Source of the DNA: Martelella alba
Lineage (GTDB): Bacteria; Pseudomonadota; Gammaproteobacteria; Enterobacterales; Enterobacteriaceae
Reading direction: 5' to 3'
Assembly (NCBI RefSeq): GCF_005217455.1
Contig: NZ_SZPQ01000009.1
Location: 1 to 64,000, forward strand
DNA: 64,000 nucleotides
Shown: positions 42,601 to 51,494 of the stretch, in pieces
Layout of the letters: each line of letters starts with the position of its first letter
Numbering within the stretch: the first letter of the stretch is position 1
Notes under the pieces: model-generated
Seen by the model: only the letters and a program-made list of their open reading frames with translations
The model's database searches: none
Told to the model about the DNA's origin: nothing
Made by a program: the position numbers and the translations under genes

Positions 42601-43516
42601 GCCGAAAAACAGTCATACCTCCGGCGGCGATAGTCGGGATTCGTTATTTGGCGGCGATACCGCCCAGCCTTTCGCCGACTGGCCGGCATTACAACTGCGC
42701 TGCCGGGAATGCTGGCTGCTGGGCCAAAACCTGGGCCGGGTGGAAGGGGATTTCACGCCGCACCAGGACAGTCTGTCATTGGATCACGGTACGGTGGATA
42801 CCGGCAAATCCTTGCTGACGCTGACCGGCACCTGGACGCGACGCGGTTCGCAAAACCAGACCGGTGTAAAAGGCCAGCTCAGCGGCAAAGATATCGGCGC
42901 GGCCAACGATTATGTCGGCATTGATACGCCGTTGCGCAACGCGCCTTTCAAAGTGGATTATGACCTGCATTGGCAGTCCGCTCCCTGGGATGTGGACATT
43001 CCCACGCTAAACGGGGTGCTGCACGCCAATCTGGGCAAAGGCAAAATCGACAACATCAGCAGCGGCCGGGCCGGCCGACTATTGCGGCTGGTGAGCTTTG
43101 ACGCGCTGCTGCGCAAACTGCAATTTGATTTCAGCGACACATTCGGCAAAGGGTTCTATTTCGATTCCATTAAAGGTACCGCCTGGCTGAAGTCCGGCGT
43201 ACTGCACACCAGTGATTTGCTGGTGGACGGCCTTGAGGCGGATATCGCCATGTCAGGCCAGGTGGACCTGAACGCCCAGAAAATCGATATGGAAGCGGTC
43301 ATCGCCCCGGAAATTTCCGCTACCGTCGGGGTCGCCACCGCCTTTGCCATCAATCCTGTGGTCGGCGCCGCGGTGTTTGCCGCCAGCAAGGTGCTGGCGC
43401 CTTTATGGAACAAGATATCGGTCATTCGCTACCATATCAGCGGCAGCCTGGATCAGCCCAAAATTCAGGAAGTCCTGCGTCAGCCGCGTCAGCCGTCGTC
43501 AAGCAAGGGTAAATAA
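39695..43516 (+). CDS. yhdP: AsmA-like envelope phospholipid-transport protein YhdP
   Basis: A very long bridge-like protein (with TamB and YdbH) carrying phospholipids toward the outer membrane. 1273 residues; E. coli has 1266 and aligns throughout. One N-terminal TM segment (about 5-25) anchors it inside; the rest is periplasmic beta-groove. The C-terminal block ATVGVATAFAINPVVGAAVF and the cysteine pair LRCRECW are conserved. It starts at TTG, with AAGGAG 7 bp upstream. Confidence 0.96.
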   Translation: MKRLPGILLALSATLIVLVALAVSALRLALPYLDSFRPQILRQINSAYGLNVTAGEMHGSWQSFGPTLEIRNLTSETDQETLAIRRVTVALNVWQSLLHWRWQFRDVTFYHLHLDLNATLLGRDRQGSPIKSDELSDLLFRQFDHFILRDSEVSFLTPSGERSTLSVPSLTWLNTRQRHRAEGEISLSNRVSPQGAIQLRMDLNDESGLLDNGTVYLRADDIDLKPWFSQWLRDQTGLKNTDFSLAAWIHLKKGNIAGGDMMLSRGLAEWADGDKPHRLDVTNLFMHLSRRNEGWQLDIPKLDIATDGDAWLPGALSLYWQPEKNHLFSPDQASEIHIRARQLRLERFAPFLSLASFVTPNLRDRWRDLQPKGDLTTLAMDIPLRHPEKTRFQANWRDISWRQWQLLPGADHVTGSASGTLENGRLTLALDNSTLPYQGMFHAPLSVRQARASLHWRDDAQGLALWGENLDVRADALWLTGDFYFHQPAGGEPWLDILSGIRLYDAAQAWRYFPEPLMGPHLVKYLTGALKGGRVDNATLVFAGNPKQFPFRHNDGQFEVWVPLRQADYEFEPGWPHLTPLDIDLDFVNDGLFMRAPQTQLGEATGRDIVAAIPDYSKELLLIDGDINGTGKAIGDYFNQTPLQNSLGAALQELQVGGNVSGDLHLDIPLDGQPTVASGRVNLHNNSLFIKPLGTALKDLNGQFRYRNGDLDSDGLKAQWLGQPVNIAFSTAEQPQAFDINVGMQGNWAVDRLPGIPAPFVKPLNGQAAWQSAIAVTVPAKGKTSYKIDLTGDLREVSSHLPAPLDKQGGKAFPLTVNVAGDLAGFTLSGSAAGNQFNSQWLMGRQITLARGAWSHGGGKIPPLPADKSLTLDLPPLDGEQWLALMTPQSRTAGKAVVSRFRFPEALTLKTPLLTLGGQQWHELSLTRRDIAGGSAVALQGREVRGTLSMMDQGPWRADLDYLYYNPLWPKNSHTSGGDSRDSLFGGDTAQPFADWPALQLRCRECWLLGQNLGRVEGDFTPHQDSLSLDHGTVDTGKSLLTLTGTWTRRGSQNQTGVKGQLSGKDIGAANDYVGIDTPLRNAPFKVDYDLHWQSAPWDVDIPTLNGVLHANLGKGKIDNISSGRAGRLLRLVSFDALLRKLQFDFSDTFGKGFYFDSIKGTAWLKSGVLHTSDLLVDGLEADIAMSGQVDLNAQKIDMEAVIAPEISATVGVATAFAINPVVGAAVFAASKVLAPLWNKISVIRYHISGSLDQPKIQEVLRQPRQPSSSKGK

Positions 43517-43554
43517 TGACGGTTATTTGACGCCGGCGGCGAATTGCCGCAGTC

Positions 43555-43650
43555 TATAGACTACGAGGTCGTTCAAGTTGCATCAAAGAAGCCACTTGAC
43601 GTGCGACGAGACTCCCTGATAACGGTCGCGGCGCGTCGTCCAGCCGCTGC
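43555..43650. repeat. degenerate palindromic repeat, copy 3
   Basis: The gap before tldD holds a left arm (TATAGACTACGAGG, then TTCAAGTTGCATC) and an interior resembling the family (CCCTGATAACGGTCGCGGCG, GTCCAGCC). A clear right arm is missing. It is best read as a decayed copy of the element at 19134; exact limits are uncertain. Confidence 0.4.
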
Positions 43651-43683
43651 TGGCCATTTCACCCAATATAAGTGTGTAAAACT

Positions 43684-45129
43684 ATGAGTCTGACATTAGT
43701 CAGTGAACATCTGCTTTCAGCCAACAACCTGAGCCACAACGATCTGTTTAACCTATTGGAACAGATGACCGAGCGCCGTCTGGACTATGCCGATTTGTAT
43801 TTTCAGGCCAGTTACCATGAAGCCTGGGTAATTGAAGACGGTATCATCAAAGACGGCTCTTATAACATCGACCAGGGCGTGGGGGTGCGCGCCGTCAGCG
43901 GCGAAAAAACCGGTTTCGCCTATGCCGATCAGCTTACCCTGAATGCCTTGACCCTAAGCGTTAATGCCGCGCGCAGCATTGTCAACGAGCACGGCGACGG
44001 CCGGGTGCGCACGTTGGGCGAAGTGCCTTATCGTCAACTGTATCCGGTGCTCGATCCCCTGGGCAGCCTGCCGCGGGAAGAGAAAATCGCGCTCTTGCAT
44101 CGGGTTGATCAAGCGGCGCGCGGCGCCGATCCCCGGGTCCGGGAGGTCAATGCCAGCTTGTCCGGTGTTTACGAGCAGGTTTTGGTCGCCGCCAGCGACG
44201 GTACCCTGGCGGCGGACATCCGTCCGTTGGTGCGGTTGTCCATCAGCGTGCAGGTAGAGCAGGACGGTAAGCGCGAACGGGGTTCCAGCGGCGGCGGCGG
44301 CCGATTTGGCTATGAGTATTTCCTGGCCGACGAGAACGGTGAAATACGGGCCGAGAACTGGGCGAGGGAAGCGGTGCGCATCGCGCTGGTGAATTTGTCG
44401 GCCGTCGCGGCGCCCGCCGGAGCCATGCCGGTGGTACTGGGCGCGGGCTGGCCCGGCGTGCTGCTGCATGAAGCCGTGGGCCACGGTCTGGAAGGGGATT
44501 TCAACCGACGGGGAACATCGGTGTTCAGCGGGCAGATGGGCAAGCTCGTGGCCTCGCCCCTATGTACTGTGGTGGACGACGGCACGCTGTCCGGACGGCG
44601 GGGGTCGCTGGCGGTGGATGACGAAGGCGTGCCGGGACAATATAATCTGCTGATTGAAAACGGCGTGCTTAAAGGCTATATGCAGGATAAGCTCAATGCC
44701 CGCCTGATGGGCGTGCCGCCCACCGGCAACGGTCGGCGCGAGTCCTATGCCCATTTGCCGATGCCCAGAATGACCAATACCTATATGCTGGCGGGCCGAT
44801 CCACGCCGGACGAAATCATCGAAAGCGTCGAATACGGTCTGTATGCCCCCAATTTCGGCGGCGGCCAGGTAGATATCACCTCGGGCAAATTCGTGTTTTC
44901 CACGTCGGAAGCCTATCTTATCGAAAAAGGCCGCATCGCCAGTCCGGTAAAAGGCGCGACCCTGATCGGCTCCGGTATGGAGGCGATGCAGCAGATCTCC
45001 ATGGTGGGCAATGACCTGGCGCTGGATAAAGGGGTCGGCGTGTGCGGTAAAGAGGGTCAGAGCGTGCCGGTGGGGGTTGGCCAGCCGACCTTAAAGCTGG
45101 ACAACATCACCGTCGGCGGCACCGCCTGA
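43684..45129 (+). CDS. tldD: metalloprotease TldD
   Basis: Active subunit of the TldD/TldE (PmbA) protease that processes microcin B17 precursor and degrades the CcdA antitoxin. 481 residues from ATG 43684 ([11 protein letters not shown]), as in E. coli. The zinc motif [12 protein letters not shown] (HExxxH) and the C-terminal block [17 protein letters not shown] are intact. Its partner pmbA lies 8 kb downstream in this window. Confidence 0.98.
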   Translation: MSLTLVSEHLLSANNLSHNDLFNLLEQMTERRLDYADLYFQASYHEAWVIEDGIIKDGSYNIDQGVGVRAVSGEKTGFAYADQLTLNALTLSVNAARSIVNEHGDGRVRTLGEVPYRQLYPVLDPLGSLPREEKIALLHRVDQAARGADPRVREVNASLSGVYEQVLVAASDGTLAADIRPLVRLSISVQVEQDGKRERGSSGGGGRFGYEYFLADENGEIRAENWAREAVRIALVNLSAVAAPAGAMPVVLGAGWPGVLLHEAVGHGLEGDFNRRGTSVFSGQMGKLVASPLCTVVDDGTLSGRRGSLAVDDEGVPGQYNLLIENGVLKGYMQDKLNARLMGVPPTGNGRRESYAHLPMPRMTNTYMLAGRSTPDEIIESVEYGLYAPNFGGGQVDITSGKFVFSTSEAYLIEKGRIASPVKGATLIGSGMEAMQQISMVGNDLALDKGVGVCGKEGQSVPVGVGQPTLKLDNITVGGTA

Positions 45130-45141
45130 TTTCAGGCGGTG
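45120..45141. terminator. bidirectional hairpin between tldD and aaeR
   Basis: Perfect 9-bp stem CACCGCCTG / CAGGCGGTG with a 4-nt loop. Both converging genes' stop codons fall in or beside it. Only short T-tracts flank it, so it may be a weak terminator serving both sides. Confidence 0.6.
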
Positions 45142-46058
45142 TTATCCCGCCGGAAGGCCTGGTAAATGGCGGTGACGTTTTTGAAGTAATCCTGAAGAGC
45201 GTTAATGCACACCTGTACCTTAAGCGGCAAATTGTTCTTTTGGGTATATAAAGCATAGACCGGGCGCGGATCGGACAAATACTGGTTGAACAGAATTTCC
45301 ACCTCGCCCCGTTTAATTTCCTCCAGTACCCACATCAGCGGAACATAGGCGACACCGGCGCCGGCGGTCAGCCAGCGGATGAGCGTCTGCGAGTCGTTGG
45401 TGGCGAAACGTCCCTGGGGGGAGAAACGCAGGGCAATGCCTTCCGGCGCGATCAGTTCGAATTCGCTGTCCGGGCGGACATCGTATTGCAGCCAGGAATA
45501 ATTGGCGATGTCGCCGGGTTTCTCCGGCGTGCCGTGGGCCGCCAGATAGCTTTTGGCGGCGCAAACCACCATGGGCATGGCGCCCAGCCGCTTGGAAAAC
45601 AGACTGGAATCGCTCAGGGCGCCGACCCGCACCACCAGATCCAGCCCGTAGGCTATCACATCCGGCGCCGGGATGCCGGTGATCAAATTGACCGACAGCC
45701 CGGGATACTCTTTCAGCATATCGGCGGTGATGATCGCCAGTACGTTTTGGGCCATGGTGGAGGAACTGCCGATGCGCAAAGTCCCGATGGGCGTGTTGTT
45801 GAAGGCGTAAAGCTGTTCATGGACCGCGGTGAACTCCGCCAGCATTTTCCGGCAGCCCTGGTAATAGATTTTCCCCGCCTCGGTCAAGCCGATGCTGCGG
45901 GTACTGCGATTGAGCAGTTTGATCTGCAGTTCGGCTTCCAGCTTCGCCACGGTCTGGCTGACGGAGGAAACGCTCGTTTGCAATTGTCTGGCCGCCGATG
46001 TGAAAGATCCCCCTTCCACTACTTGAGCGAACACCATCATACGGTTTAGCCGTTCCAT
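45132..46058 (-). CDS. aaeR: LysR-family activator of aaeXAB
   Basis: 308-residue LysR regulator with an N-terminal HTH (GSFTSAARQLQTSVSSVSQT) and a periplasmic-binding-like effector domain. It is divergent from aaeXAB, which in E. coli it activates in response to aromatic acids such as p-hydroxybenzoate. The N-terminus MERLNRMMVFAQVVEGGSFT is typical of AaeR. A near-perfect CRP-type site lies 19 bp upstream of its start. Confidence 0.93.
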   Translation of the reverse strand: MERLNRMMVFAQVVEGGSFTSAARQLQTSVSSVSQTVAKLEAELQIKLLNRSTRSIGLTEAGKIYYQGCRKMLAEFTAVHEQLYAFNNTPIGTLRIGSSSTMAQNVLAIITADMLKEYPGLSVNLITGIPAPDVIAYGLDLVVRVGALSDSSLFSKRLGAMPMVVCAAKSYLAAHGTPEKPGDIANYSWLQYDVRPDSEFELIAPEGIALRFSPQGRFATNDSQTLIRWLTAGAGVAYVPLMWVLEEIKRGEVEILFNQYLSDPRPVYALYTQKNNLPLKVQVCINALQDYFKNVTAIYQAFRRDNTA

Positions 46059-46397
46059 TATTCACTCTGAGTTAAAAGTGATTTAGATCACATTAAGTTG
46101 AAACCAGTGGATTATCAGGGATATTATTATGCATCGGTTCATGAGATCGCGCATCATCCCATTATATAAATAGAACTTTTATTAGCGATTAATAAACAGT
46201 TACATTTTGGCCGCGGTATTGCCAGTTTGTCTAACCTGTTATGCCCCCTGGTCCGTCCATCGGTACATTTTCCGCTTTTCGACTAGCCTTTCTGATATGA
46301 CATGATGAATGTCCGGGATCACGGGGAGTGTTGTCGTGGACGGTCAAACCTGTCCCGGCCCCGACGCGCTATCAAGGAAATTGTAAAGGAAAAGGTC
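46059..46397. promoter_or_regulatory. aaeR/aaeXAB divergent promoter region
   Basis: 339-bp gap with a CRP-like site next to aaeR and an AT-rich middle (46120-46210). No clear LysR T-N11-A site was singled out. The open frame extending upstream of aaeX has no homology and is not used. Confidence 0.6.
46077..46092. promoter_or_regulatory. CRP-type binding site upstream of aaeR
   Basis: AGTGATTTAGATCACA matches the CRP palindrome TGTGA-N6-TCACA at nine of ten bases. Its core TGAT-N4-ATCA also resembles an FNR half-site pair. It lies 19 bp from the aaeR start codon, so it would block or overlap the aaeR promoter, or activate rightward transcription. Confidence 0.65.
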
Positions 46398-46601
46398 ATG
46401 AGTTTGCTCCCGGTTTTGGTGATCTTCGGCTTATCCTTCCCGCCGGTGGTTTTTGTGCTGGCGGTATCGATGGCGTTGTTTGCGCTGCTGCGCCGTTTAC
46501 TTCAGCCTACCGGTTTTTACGACTATATCTGGCATCCGGCGCTGTTTAATACGGCGTTGTATTGCTGCATGTATTACCTTGTTTCCGCTCTGTTCGTCTG
46601 A
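46398..46601 (+). CDS. aaeX: AaeX small membrane protein
   Basis: 67 residues, two membrane segments ([37 protein letters not shown]), and the same length as E. coli AaeX. The start is the ATG at 46398 with AAAGGAAAAGG upstream. First gene of the aaeXAB operon; its own function is unknown. Confidence 0.94.
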   Translation: MSLLPVLVIFGLSFPPVVFVLAVSMALFALLRRLLQPTGFYDYIWHPALFNTALYCCMYYLVSALFV

Positions 46602-46608
46602 GGTTGTT

Positions 46609-47541
46609 GTGAAAACTATTGCTACAAAAATAATTAAAATATCCATCACCTTGCTGCTGGTCCTGATCGCCGTCATCGCCATTTTCCGGGCCTGGGCCTT
46701 TTATACCGAGTCCCCCTGGACTCGCGACGCCAAATTCACCGCCGACGTGGTGGCCATCGCGCCGGATGTCAGCGGCCTTATTAGCGATGTGCGGGTTAGC
46801 GATAATCAATTGGTCCGGCGGGGACAAGTTCTGTTCGTGATTGATCAACCCCGTTATCAGCAAGCGCTGGACGAAGCGCAAGCCGACGTGGAGTACTATC
46901 AGTCGCTGGCGGACGAGAAACGCCGCGAAGCCGCCCGGCGGCAGCGGTTAGGCACCAACGCCATGTCCCAGGAGGAAATCGATCAATCCAGCAATGACTA
47001 CATTACCGTCAGCCACCAGTTAGCCAAGGCCATCGCCGAGCGGGACCTGGCAAAACTTGATTTGGATCGCACCGTGGTCCGGGCGCCGGCGGAAGGCTGG
47101 ATTACCAATCTGACCGTGCATGCCGGCGAATTCATCACCCGCGGCAACGTTTCGGTGGCGCTGGTAAAACGCAATTCGTTTTATCTCTTGGCCTATATGG
47201 AAGAAACCAAGCTGGAAAGGATACGGCCGGGTTATCGGGCCGAGATTACGCCCCTGGGGAGTAATCGGGTGATCTACGGTACGGTGGACAGCATTGCCGC
47301 CGGGGTGACCAATAGCAGCAGCACGGCGGGCAGCAAAGGGCTGGCGTCGGTGGATTCCAACCTGGAATGGGTGCGGCTGGCGCAACGGGTGCCGGTGAAA
47401 ATCCATCTTGATAGCCAGCCGGAAAACCAATTCCCGGCCGGCACCACCGCCACGGTAGTGATCACCGGCAGCCGCGATCGGGGGCAAAAAGCGTCGACGC
47501 CATTCATTCAGTTTATGCGCCGGCTGCGCGAATTCGGTTAA
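46609..47541 (+). CDS. aaeA: aromatic-acid efflux membrane-fusion protein AaeA
   Basis: Periplasmic adaptor of the AaeAB pump, 310 residues from GTG 46609 with a GAGG site. One N-terminal TM segment (about 9-30) and the HlyD-type barrel-sandwich ([40 protein letters not shown]). It links AaeB to the outer membrane. The longer frame from 46453 overlaps aaeX and is rejected. Confidence 0.96.
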   Translation: MKTIATKIIKISITLLLVLIAVIAIFRAWAFYTESPWTRDAKFTADVVAIAPDVSGLISDVRVSDNQLVRRGQVLFVIDQPRYQQALDEAQADVEYYQSLADEKRREAARRQRLGTNAMSQEEIDQSSNDYITVSHQLAKAIAERDLAKLDLDRTVVRAPAEGWITNLTVHAGEFITRGNVSVALVKRNSFYLLAYMEETKLERIRPGYRAEITPLGSNRVIYGTVDSIAAGVTNSSSTAGSKGLASVDSNLEWVRLAQRVPVKIHLDSQPENQFPAGTTATVVITGSRDRGQKASTPFIQFMRRLREFG

Positions 47542-47550
47542 GTATCCGCT

Positions 47551-49509
47551 ATGTTGCAATCTTTTTTCATTCATTGTCGTTTCGCGCTGAAACTGACCTT
47601 CGCCATTTTGCTGGCGTTATTTCTCGGTTTCCACTTTCAATTGGCCACGCCACGCTGGTCAGTGCTGACGGCGGCCATCGTCGCCGCCGGTCCGGCTTTC
47701 GCCGCTGGGGGAGAGCCCTTTGCCGGCGCCATCAAATACCGGGGAATACTGCGGATCATCGGCACCTTTCTTGGCTGTTTCGCCGCATTGGCGATTATTA
47801 CCCTCACCATTCGCGCGCCGGCGGTGATGCTGCTGCTGGCCTGTATTTGGGCCGGAGTATGCACATGGTATTCCACGCTGGTGCGCGTGCAAAATTCCTA
47901 TGCCCTGGGACTGGCCGGCTATACCGCGCTGATTATCATCATCGGCATTCAATCGCAGCCGCAGGCCGCGCCGCAATACGCCATTGAACGGTGTAGCGAA
48001 ATCGTTCTGGGCATTGTTTGCGCCATCCTGGCCGACGTGCTGTTTTCGCCGCGTTCGGTCAAGAAGGATATCGATCGGGCGGTGGACCGATTATTGATCG
48101 AGCAATATCGACTATTGCGACTGTGTTTATTCAATGCCCCCAGAGAGGAAATCGACGCGTTATGGGGGAATATGGTCAAAGCCATCAATAATCTTGAGGG
48201 CATGCGCGCCAATCTGGTGATGGAGTCTTCTCATTGGCCGCGGGTCAACCGGCGTTTAAAGGCATTGCACACACTGGCCTTGACGCTTATCACCCAGTCT
48301 TGCGAAACCTATCTGGTGCTGCAGAATCATCTCGATTATGTGCCGCCGTCGCTTCGCATGTTGTTTGACGACTCACTGGAAAGCGTGTCGGATATCCATA
48401 AACGGATGAAATTACTGCGTCAGGTCATCGCCACCACGCCGGCCAGGGAAACGCCGCAAACCCTGTATACCTGGGTCGGCGCCGCCACGCGCTTCCTGCT
48501 GTTGTCGAAGGGCATAAAAAACAACACCCGGATAAGCCAAGTGGAAGAACAGGTGCTGGTGGATCAGGCCATTATCGTCGCGCCGTCGGCGGAGCGGCAT
48601 CGCGCCCTGATAAACGGCCTGCGCACCGGCATCGCTACGGCGCTGGGCGGCCTGTTTTGGCTGTGGACCGGCTGGTCGGCGGGCAGCGCCTGTATGGTTA
48701 TGATAACCGTGGTTACGGCGTTGGCGATGCGCACCCCCAATCCGTTGCTGGTATGCAAGGATTTCGTCATCGGCATGTCCGCCGCGTTGCCCGTCGGCGC
48801 GCTGTATTATATGTTTTTGATGCCGGCCAGTCAGCAAAGCCTGCTTCTACTCTGTCTGGCGCTGGGCGCGCTGGCGTTTGTCATTGGTATTGAGGTGCAA
48901 AAACGCCGGGTCGGCGCAATGGCCACCTTGGCCGGCACCATCAATATCCTGGTATTGACCAATCCCATGTCGTTCGGCGTAAACACGTTTCTCAATAGCG
49001 CCCTGGGCCAGTTGTTCGGCTGCGTTCTGGCCATGCTGATTGTCATGTTGGTGCGGGACGGCTCCAAGGAACGTATCGGCCGCGTGCTGCTAAACCGATT
49101 CGTGCTTGGCGCCGTTTCATCCCTTTCCACCAATAAGGCCCGGCGGCAGATCAATTTGCTGCCGGCGCTGTATCAACAACTGTTCCAACTGCTGACGCTG
49201 TTTCCCGCCGATATTGATAAATACCGTCTGGCGTTGCAGCTTATCATTAGCCACCAGCGCCTGCGCGTCACTGATATTCCGGTCAATGAGGATCTCTCAG
49301 CCTATCACCGGCAGATCCGCGCCACCGCCGATCGTGTTTTAACCGCGCGCAACGAAACCCGTCGCAGCGAGTATTACAATCAATTGATGGGAGAGCTGGA
49401 TGTCTATCAGCAAAAACTGGCCGGATACCATGCGTCGGCGGCGGTGACCGAGCCGGTGCGCCGGCTGGCCGATACACTGCGCCGTTACCGCCACGCCCTT
49501 AGCGAATAG
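47551..49509 (+). CDS. aaeB: aromatic-acid exporter AaeB
   Basis: Inner-membrane component of the p-hydroxybenzoic-acid efflux pump, a safety valve for aromatic acids. 652 residues (E. coli 655), two blocks of membrane segments (residues about 10-170 and 365-505) around cytoplasmic parts. Conserved: HFQLATPRWSVLTAAIVAAG, GVCTWYSTLVRVQNSYALGL, FWLWTGWSAGSACMVM and DIPVNEDLSAYHRQIRATAD. It starts 9 bp after aaeA. Confidence 0.96.
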   Translation: MLQSFFIHCRFALKLTFAILLALFLGFHFQLATPRWSVLTAAIVAAGPAFAAGGEPFAGAIKYRGILRIIGTFLGCFAALAIITLTIRAPAVMLLLACIWAGVCTWYSTLVRVQNSYALGLAGYTALIIIIGIQSQPQAAPQYAIERCSEIVLGIVCAILADVLFSPRSVKKDIDRAVDRLLIEQYRLLRLCLFNAPREEIDALWGNMVKAINNLEGMRANLVMESSHWPRVNRRLKALHTLALTLITQSCETYLVLQNHLDYVPPSLRMLFDDSLESVSDIHKRMKLLRQVIATTPARETPQTLYTWVGAATRFLLLSKGIKNNTRISQVEEQVLVDQAIIVAPSAERHRALINGLRTGIATALGGLFWLWTGWSAGSACMVMITVVTALAMRTPNPLLVCKDFVIGMSAALPVGALYYMFLMPASQQSLLLLCLALGALAFVIGIEVQKRRVGAMATLAGTINILVLTNPMSFGVNTFLNSALGQLFGCVLAMLIVMLVRDGSKERIGRVLLNRFVLGAVSSLSTNKARRQINLLPALYQQLFQLLTLFPADIDKYRLALQLIISHQRLRVTDIPVNEDLSAYHRQIRATADRVLTARNETRRSEYYNQLMGELDVYQQKLAGYHASAAVTEPVRRLADTLRRYRHALSE

Positions 49510-49511
49510 CG

Positions 49512-49641
49512 TATACTTTATTTATTTCAAGTAGCATGGCGGCGGCAAAGGGGCGGGTCCCCCGGCGTATCGCCGACGCCGTGGCGAAGGGCGCGGGCGC
49601 AACCCGTAAAGAGGCGACCTAAGGCATGTAAAGTCTATATA
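49512..49641. repeat. enterobacterial palindromic repeat, copy 4
   Basis: About 130 bp. The left arm begins TATACTTTATTTATTTCAAG, and the right arm ends ATGTAAAGTCTATATA. The arms are less well matched than in copies 1 and 2, but the layout and length are the same. It fills the gap between aaeB and the dehydrogenase gene. Confidence 0.7.
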
Positions 49642-49660
49642 CTTAAGTGGGAGGTGGCAT

Positions 49661-51115
49661 ATGGGCCGAGCAACGCTGCAAGAGAATGTCCTGTTCAACA
49701 CCGGTTATCTGGTCGACGGGCAATGGCGTCATGCCCGTGAAACGTTTGCCGTGCATGACCCGGCCACCGGTCGGTTGCTCGCCAACGTCTCCCGCTGCGG
49801 CAAGACCGAAGCCGAGGCCGCCATCGCCGCGGCGAGCGCCGCTTTCCCCGCCTGGCGCGACAAAACCGCCAAGGATCGCTCCGAGCTGCTGTACCGCTGG
49901 TACGCCCTTATCATGGATAACCAGCATTATCTGGCGGAACTGATGACCGCCGAGCAAGGCAAGCCGCTGAAAGAGTCGGCGGGCGAAGTGGCCTACGCCG
50001 CCAGTTTCATCCAGTGGTTCGCCGAACAGGCCAAGCGCGCCAACGGCGAAATCATTCCCGCCGCCAAACCCCGTTCCCGTATCCTGGCAACCCGCGAGCC
50101 CATCGGCGTGGTGGCGGCCATTACACCCTGGAATTTCCCCCTGGCCATGCTGACCCGCAAACTGGGGCCGGCGCTGGCGGCTGGCTGCACTGCTTTAATA
50201 AAACCGGCCAACGCAACGCCCCTGTCGGCCTTCGCGCTCTTGGCCCTGGCCCACCAGGCCGGTATTCCGGGCGGCGTGGTGAATGGCGTGGCGGGGGATA
50301 CGGCGGCCATCAGCGATGCCATTATGAGCAGTTCGGCGGTGCGCAAAATCACCTTTACCGGTTCGACGGCGGTAGGCAAGACCCTGATGCGCCACGCCGC
50401 CGACACCATGAAAAAGATTTCCCTGGAACTGGGCGGCAACGCGCCCTTTATCGTGTTCGACGATGCCGATATCCCGGCCGCGGTGGCCGGCGCCATCGCC
50501 AATAAATTCCGCAACGCCGGCCAGGTTTGTGTCAGCGTCAACCGATTTTATATACAAAAAGGCGTTTATGAGGCGTTCGTCGCCAGGTTGGCCGAAGCGG
50601 TGGGGCGGTTGACCGTGGGCAACGGTATGGACGACGGGGTGGTGGTCGGGCCGCTTATCAATCAGGACGGCCTGGAAAAGGTAACGGGACATGTCCGGGA
50701 TGCGCTGTCGAAAGGGGGCCGTCTGGTGATTGGCGGACAACCCCATGCGTTGGGCGGTAATTTTTTTCAGCCGACGGTCATCGCCGAGGCCAACGAGCAT
50801 ATGACCCTGGCCCATGAGGAAACCTTCGGTCCGCTGGCGGCCTGTTTTCGTTTCGACAGCGAGGAAGAGGTCATTAAACGGGCCAATAATACGCCCTTCG
50901 GTCTGGCCGCTTATTTTTACACGCAAAACTTGCAGCGGGTATTCCGGGTGGCCGGCGCGCTGGAAGCCGGCATGGTCGGCGTCAACGAATGCGCGGTTTC
51001 CACCGAACTGGGGCCGTTCGGCGGCGTCAAGGAATCGGGGCTCGGCCGGGAGGGCTCGGTGCTGGGACTGGAAGAGTATTTGGAGGTCAAAACGCTACAT
51101 ATCGGCGGACTGTAG
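49661..51115 (+). CDS. NAD(P)-dependent succinate-semialdehyde dehydrogenase
   Basis: Aldehyde dehydrogenase of 484 residues, GabD size. It oxidises succinate semialdehyde to succinate, ending GABA breakdown. The catalytic Glu/Gly motif LELGGNAPFIVFDDADI, the catalytic Cys in FRNAGQVCVSVNRF and the cofactor block PWNFPLAMLTRKLGPALAAG are intact. GGGAGG lies 6 bp before ATG. It does not lie beside gabT here, and it is absent from the E. coli aaeB-yhcO junction, so it is an insertion. Substrate is inferred from family; related aldehydes are possible. Confidence 0.88.
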   Translation: MGRATLQENVLFNTGYLVDGQWRHARETFAVHDPATGRLLANVSRCGKTEAEAAIAAASAAFPAWRDKTAKDRSELLYRWYALIMDNQHYLAELMTAEQGKPLKESAGEVAYAASFIQWFAEQAKRANGEIIPAAKPRSRILATREPIGVVAAITPWNFPLAMLTRKLGPALAAGCTALIKPANATPLSAFALLALAHQAGIPGGVVNGVAGDTAAISDAIMSSSAVRKITFTGSTAVGKTLMRHAADTMKKISLELGGNAPFIVFDDADIPAAVAGAIANKFRNAGQVCVSVNRFYIQKGVYEAFVARLAEAVGRLTVGNGMDDGVVVGPLINQDGLEKVTGHVRDALSKGGRLVIGGQPHALGGNFFQPTVIAEANEHMTLAHEETFGPLAACFRFDSEEEVIKRANNTPFGLAAYFYTQNLQRVFRVAGALEAGMVGVNECAVSTELGPFGGVKESGLGREGSVLGLEEYLEVKTLHIGGL

Positions 51116-51132
51116 CAGGTTGGATGCCGGTG

Positions 51133-51161
51133 CCCGGCAGCAGGCTGCCCGGGTTTTTTTT
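51133..51161 (+). terminator. terminator after the succinate-semialdehyde dehydrogenase gene
   Basis: GC-rich stem CCCGGCAGC / GCTGCCCGGG (one bulged C) followed by eight T. It lies 17 bp after the stop codon. Confidence 0.9.
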
Positions 51162-51186
51162 CGACAGGTTTCGCGGAGTGCGCTTG

Positions 51187-51453
51187 ATGGGAAAAGTCTC
51201 TTTTGATTTTAATCATATAGCCGATCTTCCGGATTTTTATCGCGCTTTCGCGCGCGAATTCCCGCCCACGGATGCCGATGCCATGAATCTCGATGAATTA
51301 TGGCAAACCGTCACCCACCGTTTGTCTTTGCCGGTGGAAATTGAATTTTTGCATCTCGCCGGCGCGAAAAAACGCCGTTTCGGCGCGCTGATCCTGCTGT
51401 TTGACGAGGCGGAGGAAGAGCTGGAAGGACAATTGCGCTTCAATGTGCATTGA
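51187..51453 (+). CDS. yhcO: barstar-family protein YhcO
   Basis: 88 residues from ATG 51187, with GGAG 8 bp upstream. Barstar-fold proteins inhibit barnase-like ribonucleases. FDFNHIADLPDFYRAFAREF and MNLDELWQTVTHRL are typical. No barnase-type gene is next to it, as in E. coli, so its target is unknown. It overlaps no neighbour and converges on darP. Confidence 0.92.
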   Translation: MGKVSFDFNHIADLPDFYRAFAREFPPTDADAMNLDELWQTVTHRLSLPVEIEFLHLAGAKKRRFGALILLFDEAEEELEGQLRFNVH

Positions 51454-51461
51454 TTAGCCGG

Positions 51462-51478
51462 CCGGCGCGCGGCGCCGG
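51462..51478. other. hairpin between yhcO and darP
   Basis: Perfect 7-bp stem CCGGCGC / GCGCCGG with a 3-nt loop between two converging genes; no T-run. Possible bidirectional terminator. Confidence 0.4.
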
Positions 51479-51494
51479 ATAGCGAAGGCCGGAA

